Origin: Firmicutes bacterium HGW-Firmicutes-2
Lineage (GTDB): Bacteria; Bacillota; Clostridia; Lachnospirales; Vallitaleaceae
Assembly (NCBI GenBank): GCA_002841495.1
Contig: PGZV01000004.1
Location: forward strand, 1 to 64,000
Direction: 5' to 3'
Length of the DNA: 64,000 bases
This document shows positions 27,195 to 36,412 of this stretch, piece by piece. The notes below the pieces were generated by a model. That model ran no database searches, had not been told where the DNA came from, and was given only the letters and a program-made list of their open reading frames with translations. How positions within the stretch are numbered: position 1 is the stretch's first letter; every line of letters starts with the position of its first letter. Position numbers and translations under genes: made by a program.

Positions 27195-28859
27195 GTGAAA
27201 CGCTCACGAAGAATGGAGATACTCGACCAACGTCCGGTTAATCAAGACGGTTTCATCGATGAATGGCCAGAGAAAGGTTTTATTGCCATGGCAAGTCCCT
27301 ATGATCCCATAGCGAGTATTGTCATCAAAGACAATCGCGTCATTGAGATGGATGGGAAGTCACGTGAAGTATTTGACTTTATTGATGAGTTTATAGCAGA
27401 TCATTATATCGATGTAACAACGACAGAAGTAAGCATGGCATTATCACCGATTGAAATAGCGAGATTCATGGTGGATATCAATGTTGATCGACAAAAAATA
27501 ATAAATATTTTCAAAGGGCTCACACCTAAAAGAGTAACGGAAGTATTGAATGAACTAAACGTGGTGGAGATGATGATGGCCATGCAAAAAATGCGTGGAC
27601 GTTTATTTCCGGCTAACCAAGCACATATCACCAATGCCAAAGATAATCCTATTTTAATTGCTGCGGATGCCGCTGAAGGCGCACTTCGCGGTTTTCGTGA
27701 GGAAGAGACAACCGTGGGTATTGCCAGATATGCGCCCTTAGCAGCGGTTGGACTTTTGGTCGGTTCACAGATTGGTTCAAAAGGTGTCCTAACACAATGT
27801 GCAGTTGAAGAAGCCGTTGAATTGGAGTTAGGCATGCGCGGTTTTACGACTTACGCTGAAACCATGAGTGTATATGGCACTGAAGCTGTATTTATGGATG
27901 GTGACGATACCCCTTATTCTAAAGCCTTTCTTGCTTCAGCCTATGCATCTAGAGGATTAAAAACCCGTTTCACCTCCGGAACCGGTTCGGAAGTTTTGAT
28001 GGGGAGTGCGGACGGTAAGTCCATGCTTTATCTGGAAACAAGATGTCTCATGGTAACAAAAGGTGCGGGTGTGCAAGGCATTCAGAACGGGTCTGTTAGT
28101 TGTATCGGCGTAACTTCAGCGGTGCCTTCAGGCATACGCGCAGTATTAGCAGAGAACCTGATTGCTTCATCTCTTGATCTGGAATGTGCATCGTCAAATG
28201 ACCAGAACTTTAGTCACTCGGACATACGTCGAACGGCAAGAACCATGATGCAATTCTTACCTGGAACAGATTTCATTTTTAGCGGCTATAGTGGTGTTCC
28301 AAATGAAGACAATATGTTTGCTGGTTCCAACTTTGATGCTGAAGACTTTGATGATTACAATGTATTGCAACGTGATCTAAAAGTGGACGGAGGACTTAGA
28401 CCGGTTAAAGAAGAAGATGTTATACGTGTTAGAAATAGAGCGGCAAAAGCGATGAAAGCGATAATAGAAACACTGGATCTTGGACAAGTAAAAGATGAAG
28501 AAGTTGAGGCCATTACCTATGCCCATGGCAGTAAAGACGTACCTGACCGTGATATTGTATCAGACTTACAGGCTATTGATCGGATGATGCAAGATAAAAT
28601 AACAGGGATTGATATTATCAAGGCATTACATCAATCCGGATTTACAGAAGAAGCAGAAATGGTTTTGAATATGTTGAAGCAAAGACTTTCAGGTGATTAT
28701 TTGCAAACAGCTGCAATTCTCAATGAATCTTATGATGTAATGAGCACTGTCAATTACCCCAATAGTTATAAAGGTCCTGGAACAGGCTATGTGATGAGCG
28801 ACAAACGTTGGGAAGAAATCAAGAAAATACCACATATCATTCAATTGGATGATCTGTAA
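27195..28859 (+). CDS. pduC: B12-dependent propanediol dehydratase, large subunit
   Basis: Catalytic subunit of the adenosylcobalamin-dependent diol dehydratase, converting 1,2-propanediol to propionaldehyde inside the compartment. All 554 residues align in character with PduC/DhaB: ILDQRPVNQDGFIDEWPE, the KMRGR and AADAAEGALRGFREEE regions, GSGSEVLMG-like FTSGTGSEVLMG and DDYNVLQRDLKVDGGLRP. GTG start with GAGGTGG upstream. Glycerol dehydratase is an alternative specificity, but the operon of PduP, PduL and aldolase points to 1,2-propanediol. Confidence 0.95.
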   Translation: MKRSRRMEILDQRPVNQDGFIDEWPEKGFIAMASPYDPIASIVIKDNRVIEMDGKSREVFDFIDEFIADHYIDVTTTEVSMALSPIEIARFMVDINVDRQKIINIFKGLTPKRVTEVLNELNVVEMMMAMQKMRGRLFPANQAHITNAKDNPILIAADAAEGALRGFREEETTVGIARYAPLAAVGLLVGSQIGSKGVLTQCAVEEAVELELGMRGFTTYAETMSVYGTEAVFMDGDDTPYSKAFLASAYASRGLKTRFTSGTGSEVLMGSADGKSMLYLETRCLMVTKGAGVQGIQNGSVSCIGVTSAVPSGIRAVLAENLIASSLDLECASSNDQNFSHSDIRRTARTMMQFLPGTDFIFSGYSGVPNEDNMFAGSNFDAEDFDDYNVLQRDLKVDGGLRPVKEEDVIRVRNRAAKAMKAIIETLDLGQVKDEEVEAITYAHGSKDVPDRDIVSDLQAIDRMMQDKITGIDIIKALHQSGFTEEAEMVLNMLKQRLSGDYLQTAAILNESYDVMSTVNYPNSYKGPGTGYVMSDKRWEEIKKIPHIIQLDDL

Positions 28860-28872
28860 CGAGGTGTCATAG

Positions 28873-29520
28873 ATGAATGGATTAGATAGAGAGATTACCG
28901 TTGAAGAGATTGTTGAAGCGGTGAATAAAGTGATTAGAACTATGACAACACCTTCAGATAGCATATCAGAAGGAAAAATTGGCAGTTTAAAAACATTAGG
29001 ACCGGTTAAGGCAAGTGAAGATGTGAAAGAGGTTGGCGTCGCGATTGGACCGGCTTATGGACTTCATATTCACAAAACAATCATTGGACTTGATCATATG
29101 ATCGTACTAAAAGAAATCTTAGCCGGCATTGAAGAAGAAGGTATGATCCCAAGGGTGATTCGAGGCACGCGAACATCCGATGTGGCTTTTATTGCCAATG
29201 ATGTAGCAAAGCTGGTTGGATCTGGCATAGCCGTTGGCATACAATCAAAAGGAACAACCGTCATACATCAAAAAGACCTCTATCCACTGACCAACCTTGA
29301 GCTTTTTCCTCAGGCACCGATTATTACTTTGGAGATGTACCGTCAGATTGGAAAAAATGCCGCAAAGTATGCCAAAGGCGAACAGGTTAAACCAGTAAAG
29401 GTCATCAACGATATTACCTCAAGGCCAAAATACCAAGTGAAAGCCGCTTTGATGCATACCAAAGAAACGGAATATGTTGTCAAAAGAGGACCATATATTG
29501 AAATAGAAGTACCTGTATAG
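28873..29520 (+). CDS. pduD: Propanediol dehydratase, medium subunit
   Basis: Medium subunit of the dehydratase. The first about 20 residues (EITVEEIVEAVNKVIRTM) form an amphipathic helix, as in the N-terminal targeting peptide of Salmonella PduD. The core follows: VGVAIGPAYGLHIHKTI, GIEEEGMIPRVIRGTRTSDVAFIA and KGTTVIHQKDL. Located 13 bases after pduC. Confidence 0.94.
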   Translation: MNGLDREITVEEIVEAVNKVIRTMTTPSDSISEGKIGSLKTLGPVKASEDVKEVGVAIGPAYGLHIHKTIIGLDHMIVLKEILAGIEEEGMIPRVIRGTRTSDVAFIANDVAKLVGSGIAVGIQSKGTTVIHQKDLYPLTNLELFPQAPIITLEMYRQIGKNAAKYAKGEQVKPVKVINDITSRPKYQVKAALMHTKETEYVVKRGPYIEIEVPV

Positions 29521-29529
29521 GAGGTAAGT

Positions 29530-29928
29530 ATGGACTTATATCCGTTAAAAGAGAAACATCCCAACATCATAAAAAGCAAAAGTCATAAAAATTTGAATGA
29601 AATCACTTTAGAAGCCATTGTATCCGGTGAAGTCACTTCAGAAGATATTAAGATCTCAAAAGAAGTTCTTGTTCTACAGGCAGAAGTGGCCAGACAAGAA
29701 GGGAAGATACAACTGGCGCAGAACTTTATTCGTTCAGCAGAGCTTATAAACATTCCGGATACTAGAATCCTAGAAATATATAATATGTTACGACCTTATA
29801 GGTCCACAGAAGAAGAACTAAAAGCCTTAAGTATGGAATTAAAGAACCAATATGATGCTCAAGTATGTGCGGATTTTATAGAAGAAACACTACATGTATA
29901 TAAAAAACGTGATTTATTAAAGCATTAG
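29530..29928 (+). CDS. pduE: Propanediol dehydratase, small subunit
   Basis: Small subunit of the dehydratase, 132 residues. Hallmarks are YPLKEKHPNIIKSK, a Leu-rich helix (LEAIVSGEVTSEDIKIS), LQAEVARQEGKIQLAQNF and LRPYRST. It lacks the N-terminal extension seen in longer PduE proteins (about 170 aa), so targeting of the complex would rest on PduD. AGGAGG precedes the ATG. Confidence 0.93.
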   Translation: MDLYPLKEKHPNIIKSKSHKNLNEITLEAIVSGEVTSEDIKISKEVLVLQAEVARQEGKIQLAQNFIRSAELINIPDTRILEIYNMLRPYRSTEEELKALSMELKNQYDAQVCADFIEETLHVYKKRDLLKH

Positions 29929-29944
29929 AGAAAAGGGTGATGAT

Positions 29945-31807
29945 GTGATTATAGCCGGTGTTGATATCGGAAATTCAACAACTGAAGTATGTATAGCAAG
30001 TGTTGATGAACATGGTTATATGCACTTTCTCTCTTCAGCTGAAGTGGCAACAACAGGCACGAAAGGCACACTCCAGAATATTAAGGGCATCCATGAAAGC
30101 TTAATAATCGCAATGCAAAAAGAAAAATTGCGCATAAGCGACTTGAATCTTATTCGATTAAATGAGGCAGCACCAGTTATTGGTGGTACGGCTATGGAAA
30201 CCATTACAGAAACCATCATTACGGATTCCACCATGGTAGGGCATAATCCGGACACCCCAGCAGGACAAGGGGTTGCCGTAGGAAGAACCGTACCGATTCA
30301 TAAGCTAAAAGAAACTTATATCAACGAATCGATCATCGTCATCGTACCCAAAACAATGGATTATGAAGTGTGTGCAAAGACCATCAATGCATCAAATGAA
30401 AAAATTGTCGGCTTGATCTTACAAAAAGATGAGGCGGTTTTGGTCTATAATCGCCTGGATAAAAAGATACCAATTGTAGATGAAGTAGAGGGCATTGAAC
30501 AACTCCCAATCGGTAAAATAGCGGCGATTGAAGTTGCAGGGCTAGGTATGACAATCAAGACATTATCCAATCCTTATGGTCTGGCAAAATTATTTGATTT
30601 ATCCCCATCTGAAACATCAGCGGTGATACCGATCTCAAAAAGTTTAATTGGCAAAAAATCGGCAGTTGTTGTCAAGAACACCGATGGCGGTATGCAAGAA
30701 ACTAAGATTAAAGCAGGTAAAATAACCTTTAAGAGCCAAAAGAATCAGTCGACGACCGTTTCAATAGATGCAGGTGCTGCAGCCATTATGGAAGTGGTCC
30801 ATTCGATTCAGGACATAAAAGATATTGAAGGTGAAAGAGACTCTTACGTCGGAAATATGCTTTATGATATGAAAAAAGAGTTGTCCGAATTATCAGAAGC
30901 ATCAGAAGTATCAGTAGAATCGTTAGAATCAGTAACATCAGAAGCATCTATGAAACATTTGGCGATTAGTGATTTGTTGGCCATTGACACATTTGTACCT
31001 GTAAAAGTAAAAGGTGCTTTAGCAGGAGACGTAGCCATGGAAAAAGCCGTTGCCATTGCGGCTATGGTTCAAGCAGACAAGTTACCCATGACCCGATTAG
31101 CAAAGCAGTTGGAAGAGCAGCTTAATGTTCCGGTGAAGGTGGCAGGGGTAGAAGCGGTTATGGCAGCCATTGGTGCGATGACAACAAAAGGAACACAGTT
31201 GCCTTTAGCCATACTAGATCTAGGTGGCGGCTCAACAGATGCGGCGTTACTAGATGAGACAGGTGAAGTGCGCTCGGTTCATTTAGCGGGCGCCGGTAGT
31301 TTCGTCACAATGCTCATTGATAAAGAACTTCGATTAGACAGTGTCCAAATGGCTGAAAACATTAAGCGCTATCCACTAGCCAAAGTCAATTCACTCTATC
31401 ATATGACCATGGAAAATGGTGAAGTGATATTTTTTCATAAGCCATTACCACCTAAGTTATATGCGAGGGTCGTCGTCGTAATGGATGAAGAACTCATCCC
31501 GATAATAACCGATCTGACACTAGAACGTATCGTAACAACACGTCAAGAGATTAAGCGCAGAGTTTTTGTAACCAATGCCTTACGCGCACTTGAAAAAGTA
31601 GCACCGGATGGTCATATGAGGCATATTCCCAATGTGGTTATTTTAGGTGGCTCAGCACTGGACTTAGAAATACCTGAACTGATTTTACAAGAATTAGCAA
31701 ACCATAAGATTGTCGCAGGACGTGGGGATATACGTGGGATTATGGGACCTAGAAATGCAGTGGCAACAGGTTTGGTTATGAGCTATTTAAGTGAGGACAT
31801 ATCATGA
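29945..31807 (+). CDS. pduG: Diol dehydratase reactivase, large subunit
   Basis: DdrA-type chaperone-like ATPase that exchanges damaged cobalamin from PduCDE. ASKHA-fold motifs: AGVDIGNSTTEV at the start, LDLGGGSTDAALL in the second half, and NAAPVIGG-like NEAAPVIGGTAMETIT. A Ser/Glu-rich stretch (about residues 313-335, SELSEASEVSVESLES) sits between domains and is encoded by repetitive TCAGAA-rich DNA. GTG start with AAGGGTGATG upstream. It overlaps pduH by four bases. Confidence 0.95.
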   Translation: MIIAGVDIGNSTTEVCIASVDEHGYMHFLSSAEVATTGTKGTLQNIKGIHESLIIAMQKEKLRISDLNLIRLNEAAPVIGGTAMETITETIITDSTMVGHNPDTPAGQGVAVGRTVPIHKLKETYINESIIVIVPKTMDYEVCAKTINASNEKIVGLILQKDEAVLVYNRLDKKIPIVDEVEGIEQLPIGKIAAIEVAGLGMTIKTLSNPYGLAKLFDLSPSETSAVIPISKSLIGKKSAVVVKNTDGGMQETKIKAGKITFKSQKNQSTTVSIDAGAAAIMEVVHSIQDIKDIEGERDSYVGNMLYDMKKELSELSEASEVSVESLESVTSEASMKHLAISDLLAIDTFVPVKVKGALAGDVAMEKAVAIAAMVQADKLPMTRLAKQLEEQLNVPVKVAGVEAVMAAIGAMTTKGTQLPLAILDLGGGSTDAALLDETGEVRSVHLAGAGSFVTMLIDKELRLDSVQMAENIKRYPLAKVNSLYHMTMENGEVIFFHKPLPPKLYARVVVVMDEELIPIITDLTLERIVTTRQEIKRRVFVTNALRALEKVAPDGHMRHIPNVVILGGSALDLEIPELILQELANHKIVAGRGDIRGIMGPRNAVATGLVMSYLSEDIS

Positions 31808-32124
31808 ATGGTCAAAAAAACAGCATCATCATTGCATGTTATGAACCGGATCCACTGACATTAGATGAAGTTTTGGCTGGTATTGAAGAAGAAGGCGGTT
31901 TGTTTGAGACTGTGCTGGAGATTTTTAAGAGTGTAGAGGATACCCTAGCCAGGAAAGCCTCTAAACAGTCAAGTCTTGGAGCAGGCATTGGCATCTATAA
32001 AGATCAAGTAGCCATAGCTTTTAACACCCAGATAGGTTTGGCGAATCTGAAATTTGAGCAAATGACGCCTAGACAATTAGGGCAAAATGCAACACGTTAT
32101 ACAAAGAACAGACCTTTTATTTAA
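31804..32124 (+). CDS. pduH: Diol dehydratase reactivase, small subunit
   Basis: DdrB-like partner of PduG, 106 residues, with the fold of the dehydratase medium subunit: LAGIEEEGGLFETV, SSLGAGIGIYKDQVAIA and the C-terminal RQLGQNATRYTKNRPF. Start overlaps the pduG stop (ATGA), a sign of coupled translation for a 1:1 complex. Confidence 0.92.
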   Translation: MNGQKNSIIIACYEPDPLTLDEVLAGIEEEGGLFETVLEIFKSVEDTLARKASKQSSLGAGIGIYKDQVAIAFNTQIGLANLKFEQMTPRQLGQNATRYTKNRPFI

Positions 32125-32136
32125 GGAGGTGACCAA

Positions 32137-33093
32137 GTGAATGTATACACAAAAAAAGGTGATATGGGCATGACAGATCTATTAACTGGACAGCGCGTTA
32201 ATAAAACGGACTTGCACATTGAAGTTCTAGGAACCATAGATGAACTTACCAGTTCGATAGGGTTAATCCGTTCTATGTCAGAAGACCCAGATGTTTCAGA
32301 TGAGCTACTAGGCATACAAAAAAAGCTAAAAGATATTATGGCAGTGGTTGCAAGAGACTTTGAGCATGAAATAGATACGATCGAAGACATAAGATCTTTA
32401 GAGAAAGCCATTGACAGGTATCAGTTGCTGTTTCCACCCTTACAAGAATTTGTATACTCCGGTGACCTAAGCATATCGGCTCAAATTGATTTAACACGAA
32501 CAATCGCCAGAAGAGCTGAACGCAGGTTCGCCGCTTTAATATCAGAGAAAAATGCATACAAAGGCATAAGCAGTTACTTGAATCGATTATCAGATTACCT
32601 TTTTGTATTAGCGCGCATGCTTGAATTCAAAGCCCTCATAAAAAAAGCGCTAGAAAATACAGTAGATGAGCAATCAGAAAAAACAATGTCATTAAGTTTT
32701 GCCAAGCAATTGGCGGAGCAGATTGAGAATGAAGCCAAACGTATGGGTATTCATATTGTCATCAGTATTGCCAATAAAAATGGCATCTGTGTTCTAACAC
32801 ATATCATGGATGAAGCCTATATCATCAGTAAAGGACTGGCAGAGAAAAAAGCATATACTTCGGCAGTACTTCAAATGCCGACACATGCGTTAAAAGAACT
32901 GACGCAAAAAGGTGCATCTCTTGAAGGGTTAGAGGCCATGGTGGAAGAAAAAATTATAACACTAGGCGGCGGTTATCCTCTTAAGAATAATAAAGTCACT
33001 TATGGGGCGGTTGGTATCAGCGGTGGTAGTGTTGAAGATGACATATATTTAGCATCATATGCAGTTAACAAGACAGAAAGGAAGCGTATATGA
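32137..33093 (+). CDS. pduO: Cob(I)alamin adenosyltransferase PduO with C-terminal GlcG-like domain
   Basis: Makes adenosylcobalamin for PduCDE. The N-terminal PduO domain (residues 1-180) has YTKKGDMGMTDLLTGQRV, GTIDELTSSIG and the RTIARRAERR ATP-binding helix. The C-terminal domain (about 190-318) is GlcG/DUF336-like (GAVGISGG). This two-domain layout is that of BMC-linked PduO. GTG start with AAGGAGG upstream. Overlaps pduP by four bases. Confidence 0.94.
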   Translation: MNVYTKKGDMGMTDLLTGQRVNKTDLHIEVLGTIDELTSSIGLIRSMSEDPDVSDELLGIQKKLKDIMAVVARDFEHEIDTIEDIRSLEKAIDRYQLLFPPLQEFVYSGDLSISAQIDLTRTIARRAERRFAALISEKNAYKGISSYLNRLSDYLFVLARMLEFKALIKKALENTVDEQSEKTMSLSFAKQLAEQIENEAKRMGIHIVISIANKNGICVLTHIMDEAYIISKGLAEKKAYTSAVLQMPTHALKELTQKGASLEGLEAMVEEKIITLGGGYPLKNNKVTYGAVGISGGSVEDDIYLASYAVNKTERKRI

Positions 33094-34538
33094 ACGAATT
33101 AGATATTCAGTCGATTGTATCAAAAGTGATTTGCGAAATCTCCGAAACAACGAAAAGCAGTCAAAAAAAACCGGCGTGTGACAGTAAGGTAGGAGGGTCA
33201 CTTCCTGTAATCACAGTTGGAAAAGGTGTCTTTGAAAACATGGAAGATGCCATAGCAGCAGCCAAAGAAGCACAACGAAAATTACGCATGATGCCAAATG
33301 AATTCAGAGAACAAATTATTACGCGTATTCGTGAGAAAATTCGGGAGAATGTGGACACGTTAGCCAAAATGGGTGTCGAAGAAACAGGCATGGGACGGGT
33401 TGGGCATAAAGTTTTAAAACACCAGCTCGTAGCCGATAAGACACCGGGAACAGCATGCATCTCCCCTGAAGTTTTTACTGGTGATCAAGGATTAACATTG
33501 ATAGAACGTGGTCCATGGGGGGTTGTAGGTGCGGTAACACCCTCAACAAATCCCAGTGAAACAATTCTATGTAATGCAATCGGTATGATTGCCTCCGGAA
33601 ACACGGTCGTATTTAACCCCCATCCTGGTGCGGCAAATACCTCCAACTATGCAGTACAACTGGTAAATGAAGCAGCAATTGAATGTGGCGCTTTTTTGAA
33701 CCTTGCGGTTTCGGTGAGACAACCCACACTTGAGAGTGGGAATCTTATGTTTAAGCATCCGGATACAGTATTGCTGGTTGCAACGGGCGGCCCAGGCATT
33801 GTAAAAGTTATCTTAAGTTCAGGGAAAAGAGGGATTGCAGCCGGCGCAGGTAACCCACCGGTATTTGTAGACGAAACAGCGAATATTGTTAAGGCGGCTG
33901 AAGACATCATTAACGGCGCAACTTTTGATAACAATCTTCCTTGTATCGCAGAAAAAGAAGTCGTCGTCGTGGATCAAGTTGCAGACAAGCTTATATCAGA
34001 GATGATTCATAACAACGATTGCTACTTCTTATCCAATGATCTGGTCGATCAGTTAACAAAAGAAGTGTTAATTGAGAATAACGGACATCTTGTCGTTAAT
34101 CGTAAGTGGGTCGGTAAAGATGCAGATAAGATTCTTGAAGCCATTAACATCAAAGCCGGCGAGAACATTAGATGTATCATCTTCGAAGGATCAAAAGACC
34201 ATCCTTTAATCGTTGAAGAGTTGATGATGCCGATCCTTGGAATCGTACGTGTGCGCGATGTAGATGAAGGTATTGCTGTAAGTGTAGAACTTGAAGGTGG
34301 CAACCGACATTCAGCACATATGCATTCAATGAACATTGAGAATCTGACCAAATTTGCCCGTGCAATAGACACCGCAATATTTGTTAAGAACGCACCGTCT
34401 TACGCAGGCATCGGATTTGGAGGAGAAGGCTTTACAACATTTACGATTGCAAGTAAAACAGGTGAAGGCTTAACAAATGCAAATACGTTTACAAAAGCGC
34501 GTCGATGCGTTATGTCAGAGTTTTTATACATAAGATAA
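33090..34538 (+). CDS. pduP: CoA-acylating propionaldehyde dehydrogenase
   Basis: Oxidises propionaldehyde to propionyl-CoA with NAD+ and CoA inside the compartment. Residues 1-20 (MNELDIQSIVSKVICEISET) form an encapsulation-peptide helix, followed by a linker. The aldehyde dehydrogenase core shows ERGPWGVVGAVTPSTNPSET and the catalytic Cys in NNLPCIAEKE. The tag is almost the same as on the next gene product. Length 482 is slightly longer than Salmonella PduP (464). Confidence 0.95.
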   Translation: MNELDIQSIVSKVICEISETTKSSQKKPACDSKVGGSLPVITVGKGVFENMEDAIAAAKEAQRKLRMMPNEFREQIITRIREKIRENVDTLAKMGVEETGMGRVGHKVLKHQLVADKTPGTACISPEVFTGDQGLTLIERGPWGVVGAVTPSTNPSETILCNAIGMIASGNTVVFNPHPGAANTSNYAVQLVNEAAIECGAFLNLAVSVRQPTLESGNLMFKHPDTVLLVATGGPGIVKVILSSGKRGIAAGAGNPPVFVDETANIVKAAEDIINGATFDNNLPCIAEKEVVVVDQVADKLISEMIHNNDCYFLSNDLVDQLTKEVLIENNGHLVVNRKWVGKDADKILEAINIKAGENIRCIIFEGSKDHPLIVEELMMPILGIVRVRDVDEGIAVSVELEGGNRHSAHMHSMNIENLTKFARAIDTAIFVKNAPSYAGIGFGGEGFTTFTIASKTGEGLTNANTFTKARRCVMSEFLYIR

Positions 34539-34551
34539 GAAGGAGGTACAT

Positions 34552-35751
34552 ATGGATATCAATCAAATTGATATACAAACAATAGTATCAAAGGTCATGG
34601 CATCATTAAATGAAAACCCAAAAACGCAAACCAGCCCAGCAACAGAAGTTCCAAAAAGAGCAAAAGTAGCTGTACTAACTCAAAAAGAGAAAATAGAGAT
34701 CAAAGAATTTGAGATCCCTGAAATCAATGATGATGAAGTGCTTGTTAAGGTCGAAGGTTGTGGGGTTTGTGGCACAGATGTACATGAGTACAAAAATGAT
34801 CCCTTTAATCTGATCCCTGTCGTACTGGGTCATGAAGGAACAGGTACCATCGTAAAAATCGGGAAAAATATTAAACATGACATTATGTCCCAACCTCTAA
34901 ACGTCGGAGACAAGATTGTAACCAGTGTAACCATCACGAAAGAAGATACATTTTCCAAAATGCATCCGGAAAAAGCGAACTTAAGTGACCATATGGAAGT
35001 ATATGGATTATTACCGGATGATGCTTACCGTTTCAATGGTTGGTTTGGAGAATATATTATTCTTCGTAAAGATTCTTCCATTTTTAAAGTGAACGATATG
35101 AGTTTGAAAGAGCGCTTGCTCATAGAACCGGCAGCGGTAACCATACATGCCGTTGAACGTGCAAAAACAACGGGCTTATTAAAGTTTAACAGTATGGTCC
35201 TTGTTCAAGGATGTGGTCCAATCGGCCTGATGCTATTATCCGTACTTCGAACCATGGGCATAGAAAACATTCTAGCCGTTGATGGTGATGAACAGCGATT
35301 ACAAATGGCCAAACGCTTAGGCGCTAAGTACACCTTTAACTTCAAAGAGTTTAATAATTTTGAGGTTATGCTCGGGGCAATACACAAGACGACAAACGGT
35401 GGCGTTGATTTTGCTTTCCAATGTACAGGTGTTCCAAGTGCAGCAAGCTCAATCTATAAGATGGTACGCCGTGGTGGTGGTTTGTGTGAAGTCGGTTTCT
35501 TCGTAGACAATGGCGATGCAACCATTAATCCCCACTTTGACTTATGTCAGAAAGAAATAACGGTTGTTGGTTCATGGGTTTATACATTTGCAGACTATGC
35601 AACAACATTAGACTTCATTCGACGCGCAAAAGGCATCGGTCTTCCGATTGAAACATTGGTAACCCATGAATTCGGACTAGAAGCATTGAATGAAGCCATG
35701 CAGGTTAACATGCGCCTTGAAGGCATCAAAGTTGCTTTTGTCAATAAATAG
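34552..35751 (+). CDS. Zinc-family alcohol dehydrogenase with N-terminal encapsulation peptide
   Basis: Medium-chain dehydrogenase/reductase. The tag DIQTIVSKVMASL occupies residues 7-19, then a Pro/Thr/Lys linker to about 36. The catalytic zinc site is visible (GCGVCGTD with Cys 73, GHE with His 94/Glu 95) and the Rossmann domain has VQGCGPIGLML. The usual four-cysteine structural zinc lobe is missing; its place is taken by TKEDTFSKMHPEKANLSDH. It probably oxidises NADH by reducing propionaldehyde to propanol and/or lactaldehyde to 1,2-propanediol. Standard pdu loci use an iron-dependent PduQ, which is absent here. Confidence 0.88.
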   Translation: MDINQIDIQTIVSKVMASLNENPKTQTSPATEVPKRAKVAVLTQKEKIEIKEFEIPEINDDEVLVKVEGCGVCGTDVHEYKNDPFNLIPVVLGHEGTGTIVKIGKNIKHDIMSQPLNVGDKIVTSVTITKEDTFSKMHPEKANLSDHMEVYGLLPDDAYRFNGWFGEYIILRKDSSIFKVNDMSLKERLLIEPAAVTIHAVERAKTTGLLKFNSMVLVQGCGPIGLMLLSVLRTMGIENILAVDGDEQRLQMAKRLGAKYTFNFKEFNNFEVMLGAIHKTTNGGVDFAFQCTGVPSAASSIYKMVRRGGGLCEVGFFVDNGDATINPHFDLCQKEITVVGSWVYTFADYATTLDFIRRAKGIGLPIETLVTHEFGLEALNEAMQVNMRLEGIKVAFVNK

Positions 35752-35773
35752 AGATTAATAAATGAGGTGTACG

Positions 35774-36079
35774 ATGAAAAAAGCTGTAGGATTGATCGAG
35801 GTATTCGGGATGGCGACAGCCTATTACGCAGCAGATGCGGCGTGTAAAGCAGGTGATGTGACCATCGAAGCTTTCGATAAAAATAAGCCATCGAATGCAG
35901 ACGATTTACCTGTACCATTATTAATCATGATTAAGATAAGAGGTGCGGTAGCAGACGTTGAAGCAGGGGTTGAAGCCGCAGTACGAGCAGCAGATGAAAT
36001 TGCTGGCGTTCACGCTAAGTACATAATCGCTAATCCATCGGATGATATGGAAAAGTTCTTGAAGATCAGCTGTTTATAA
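35774..36079 (+). CDS. Divergent BMC-H shell protein
   Basis: Single BMC domain, 101 residues from ATG 35774 (GAGGTG upstream). The opening AVGLIEVFGMATAYYAADAACKAGDV fits the fold, but the pore strand region is unusual: DKNKPSNADDLPVP replaces the common KIGSG-type pore loop and adds residues. The pore would therefore differ in size or chemistry from that of the other three BMC-H. C-terminal PSDDMEKFLKIS. First of four consecutive BMC-H genes. Confidence 0.88.
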   Translation: MKKAVGLIEVFGMATAYYAADAACKAGDVTIEAFDKNKPSNADDLPVPLLIMIKIRGAVADVEAGVEAAVRAADEIAGVHAKYIIANPSDDMEKFLKISCL

Positions 36080-36114
36080 ACTAAAAAATGAAGATCAATC
36101 ATAGGAGGTTCATT

Positions 36115-36390
36115 ATGCAAGAAGCATTAGGAATGGTAGAAACAAGAGGTTTAGTAGCTTCAATAGAAGCAGCAGATGCAATGGTAAAAGCGGCAGATGT
36201 AACACTTATTGGTACAGAGAGAATCGGTTCAGGACTTGTAACGGTTATGGTGCGTGGTGATGTAGGCGCGGTTAAAGCGGCAACCGAAGTCGGTGCAAAG
36301 GCTGCATCTAACTTAGGTGAGCTAGTAGCGGTACACGTTATTCCACGACCTCACCTGGATGTGGAAAAAATACTTCCAATATTAAAATAA
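36115..36390 (+). CDS. BMC-H shell protein, PduA/EutM type
   Basis: Canonical hexameric shell protein of 91 residues: [22 protein letters not shown], pore loop [21 protein letters not shown] and [18 protein letters not shown] precedes ATG 36115; the in-frame ATG at 36088 has no such signal. Probably a main facet tile with a 1,2-propanediol- or lactaldehyde-permeable pore (inference from PduA). Confidence 0.93.
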   Translation: MQEALGMVETRGLVASIEAADAMVKAADVTLIGTERIGSGLVTVMVRGDVGAVKAATEVGAKAASNLGELVAVHVIPRPHLDVEKILPILK

Positions 36391-36412
36391 GTCGAAACAG
36401 TAGGTGAATGTG

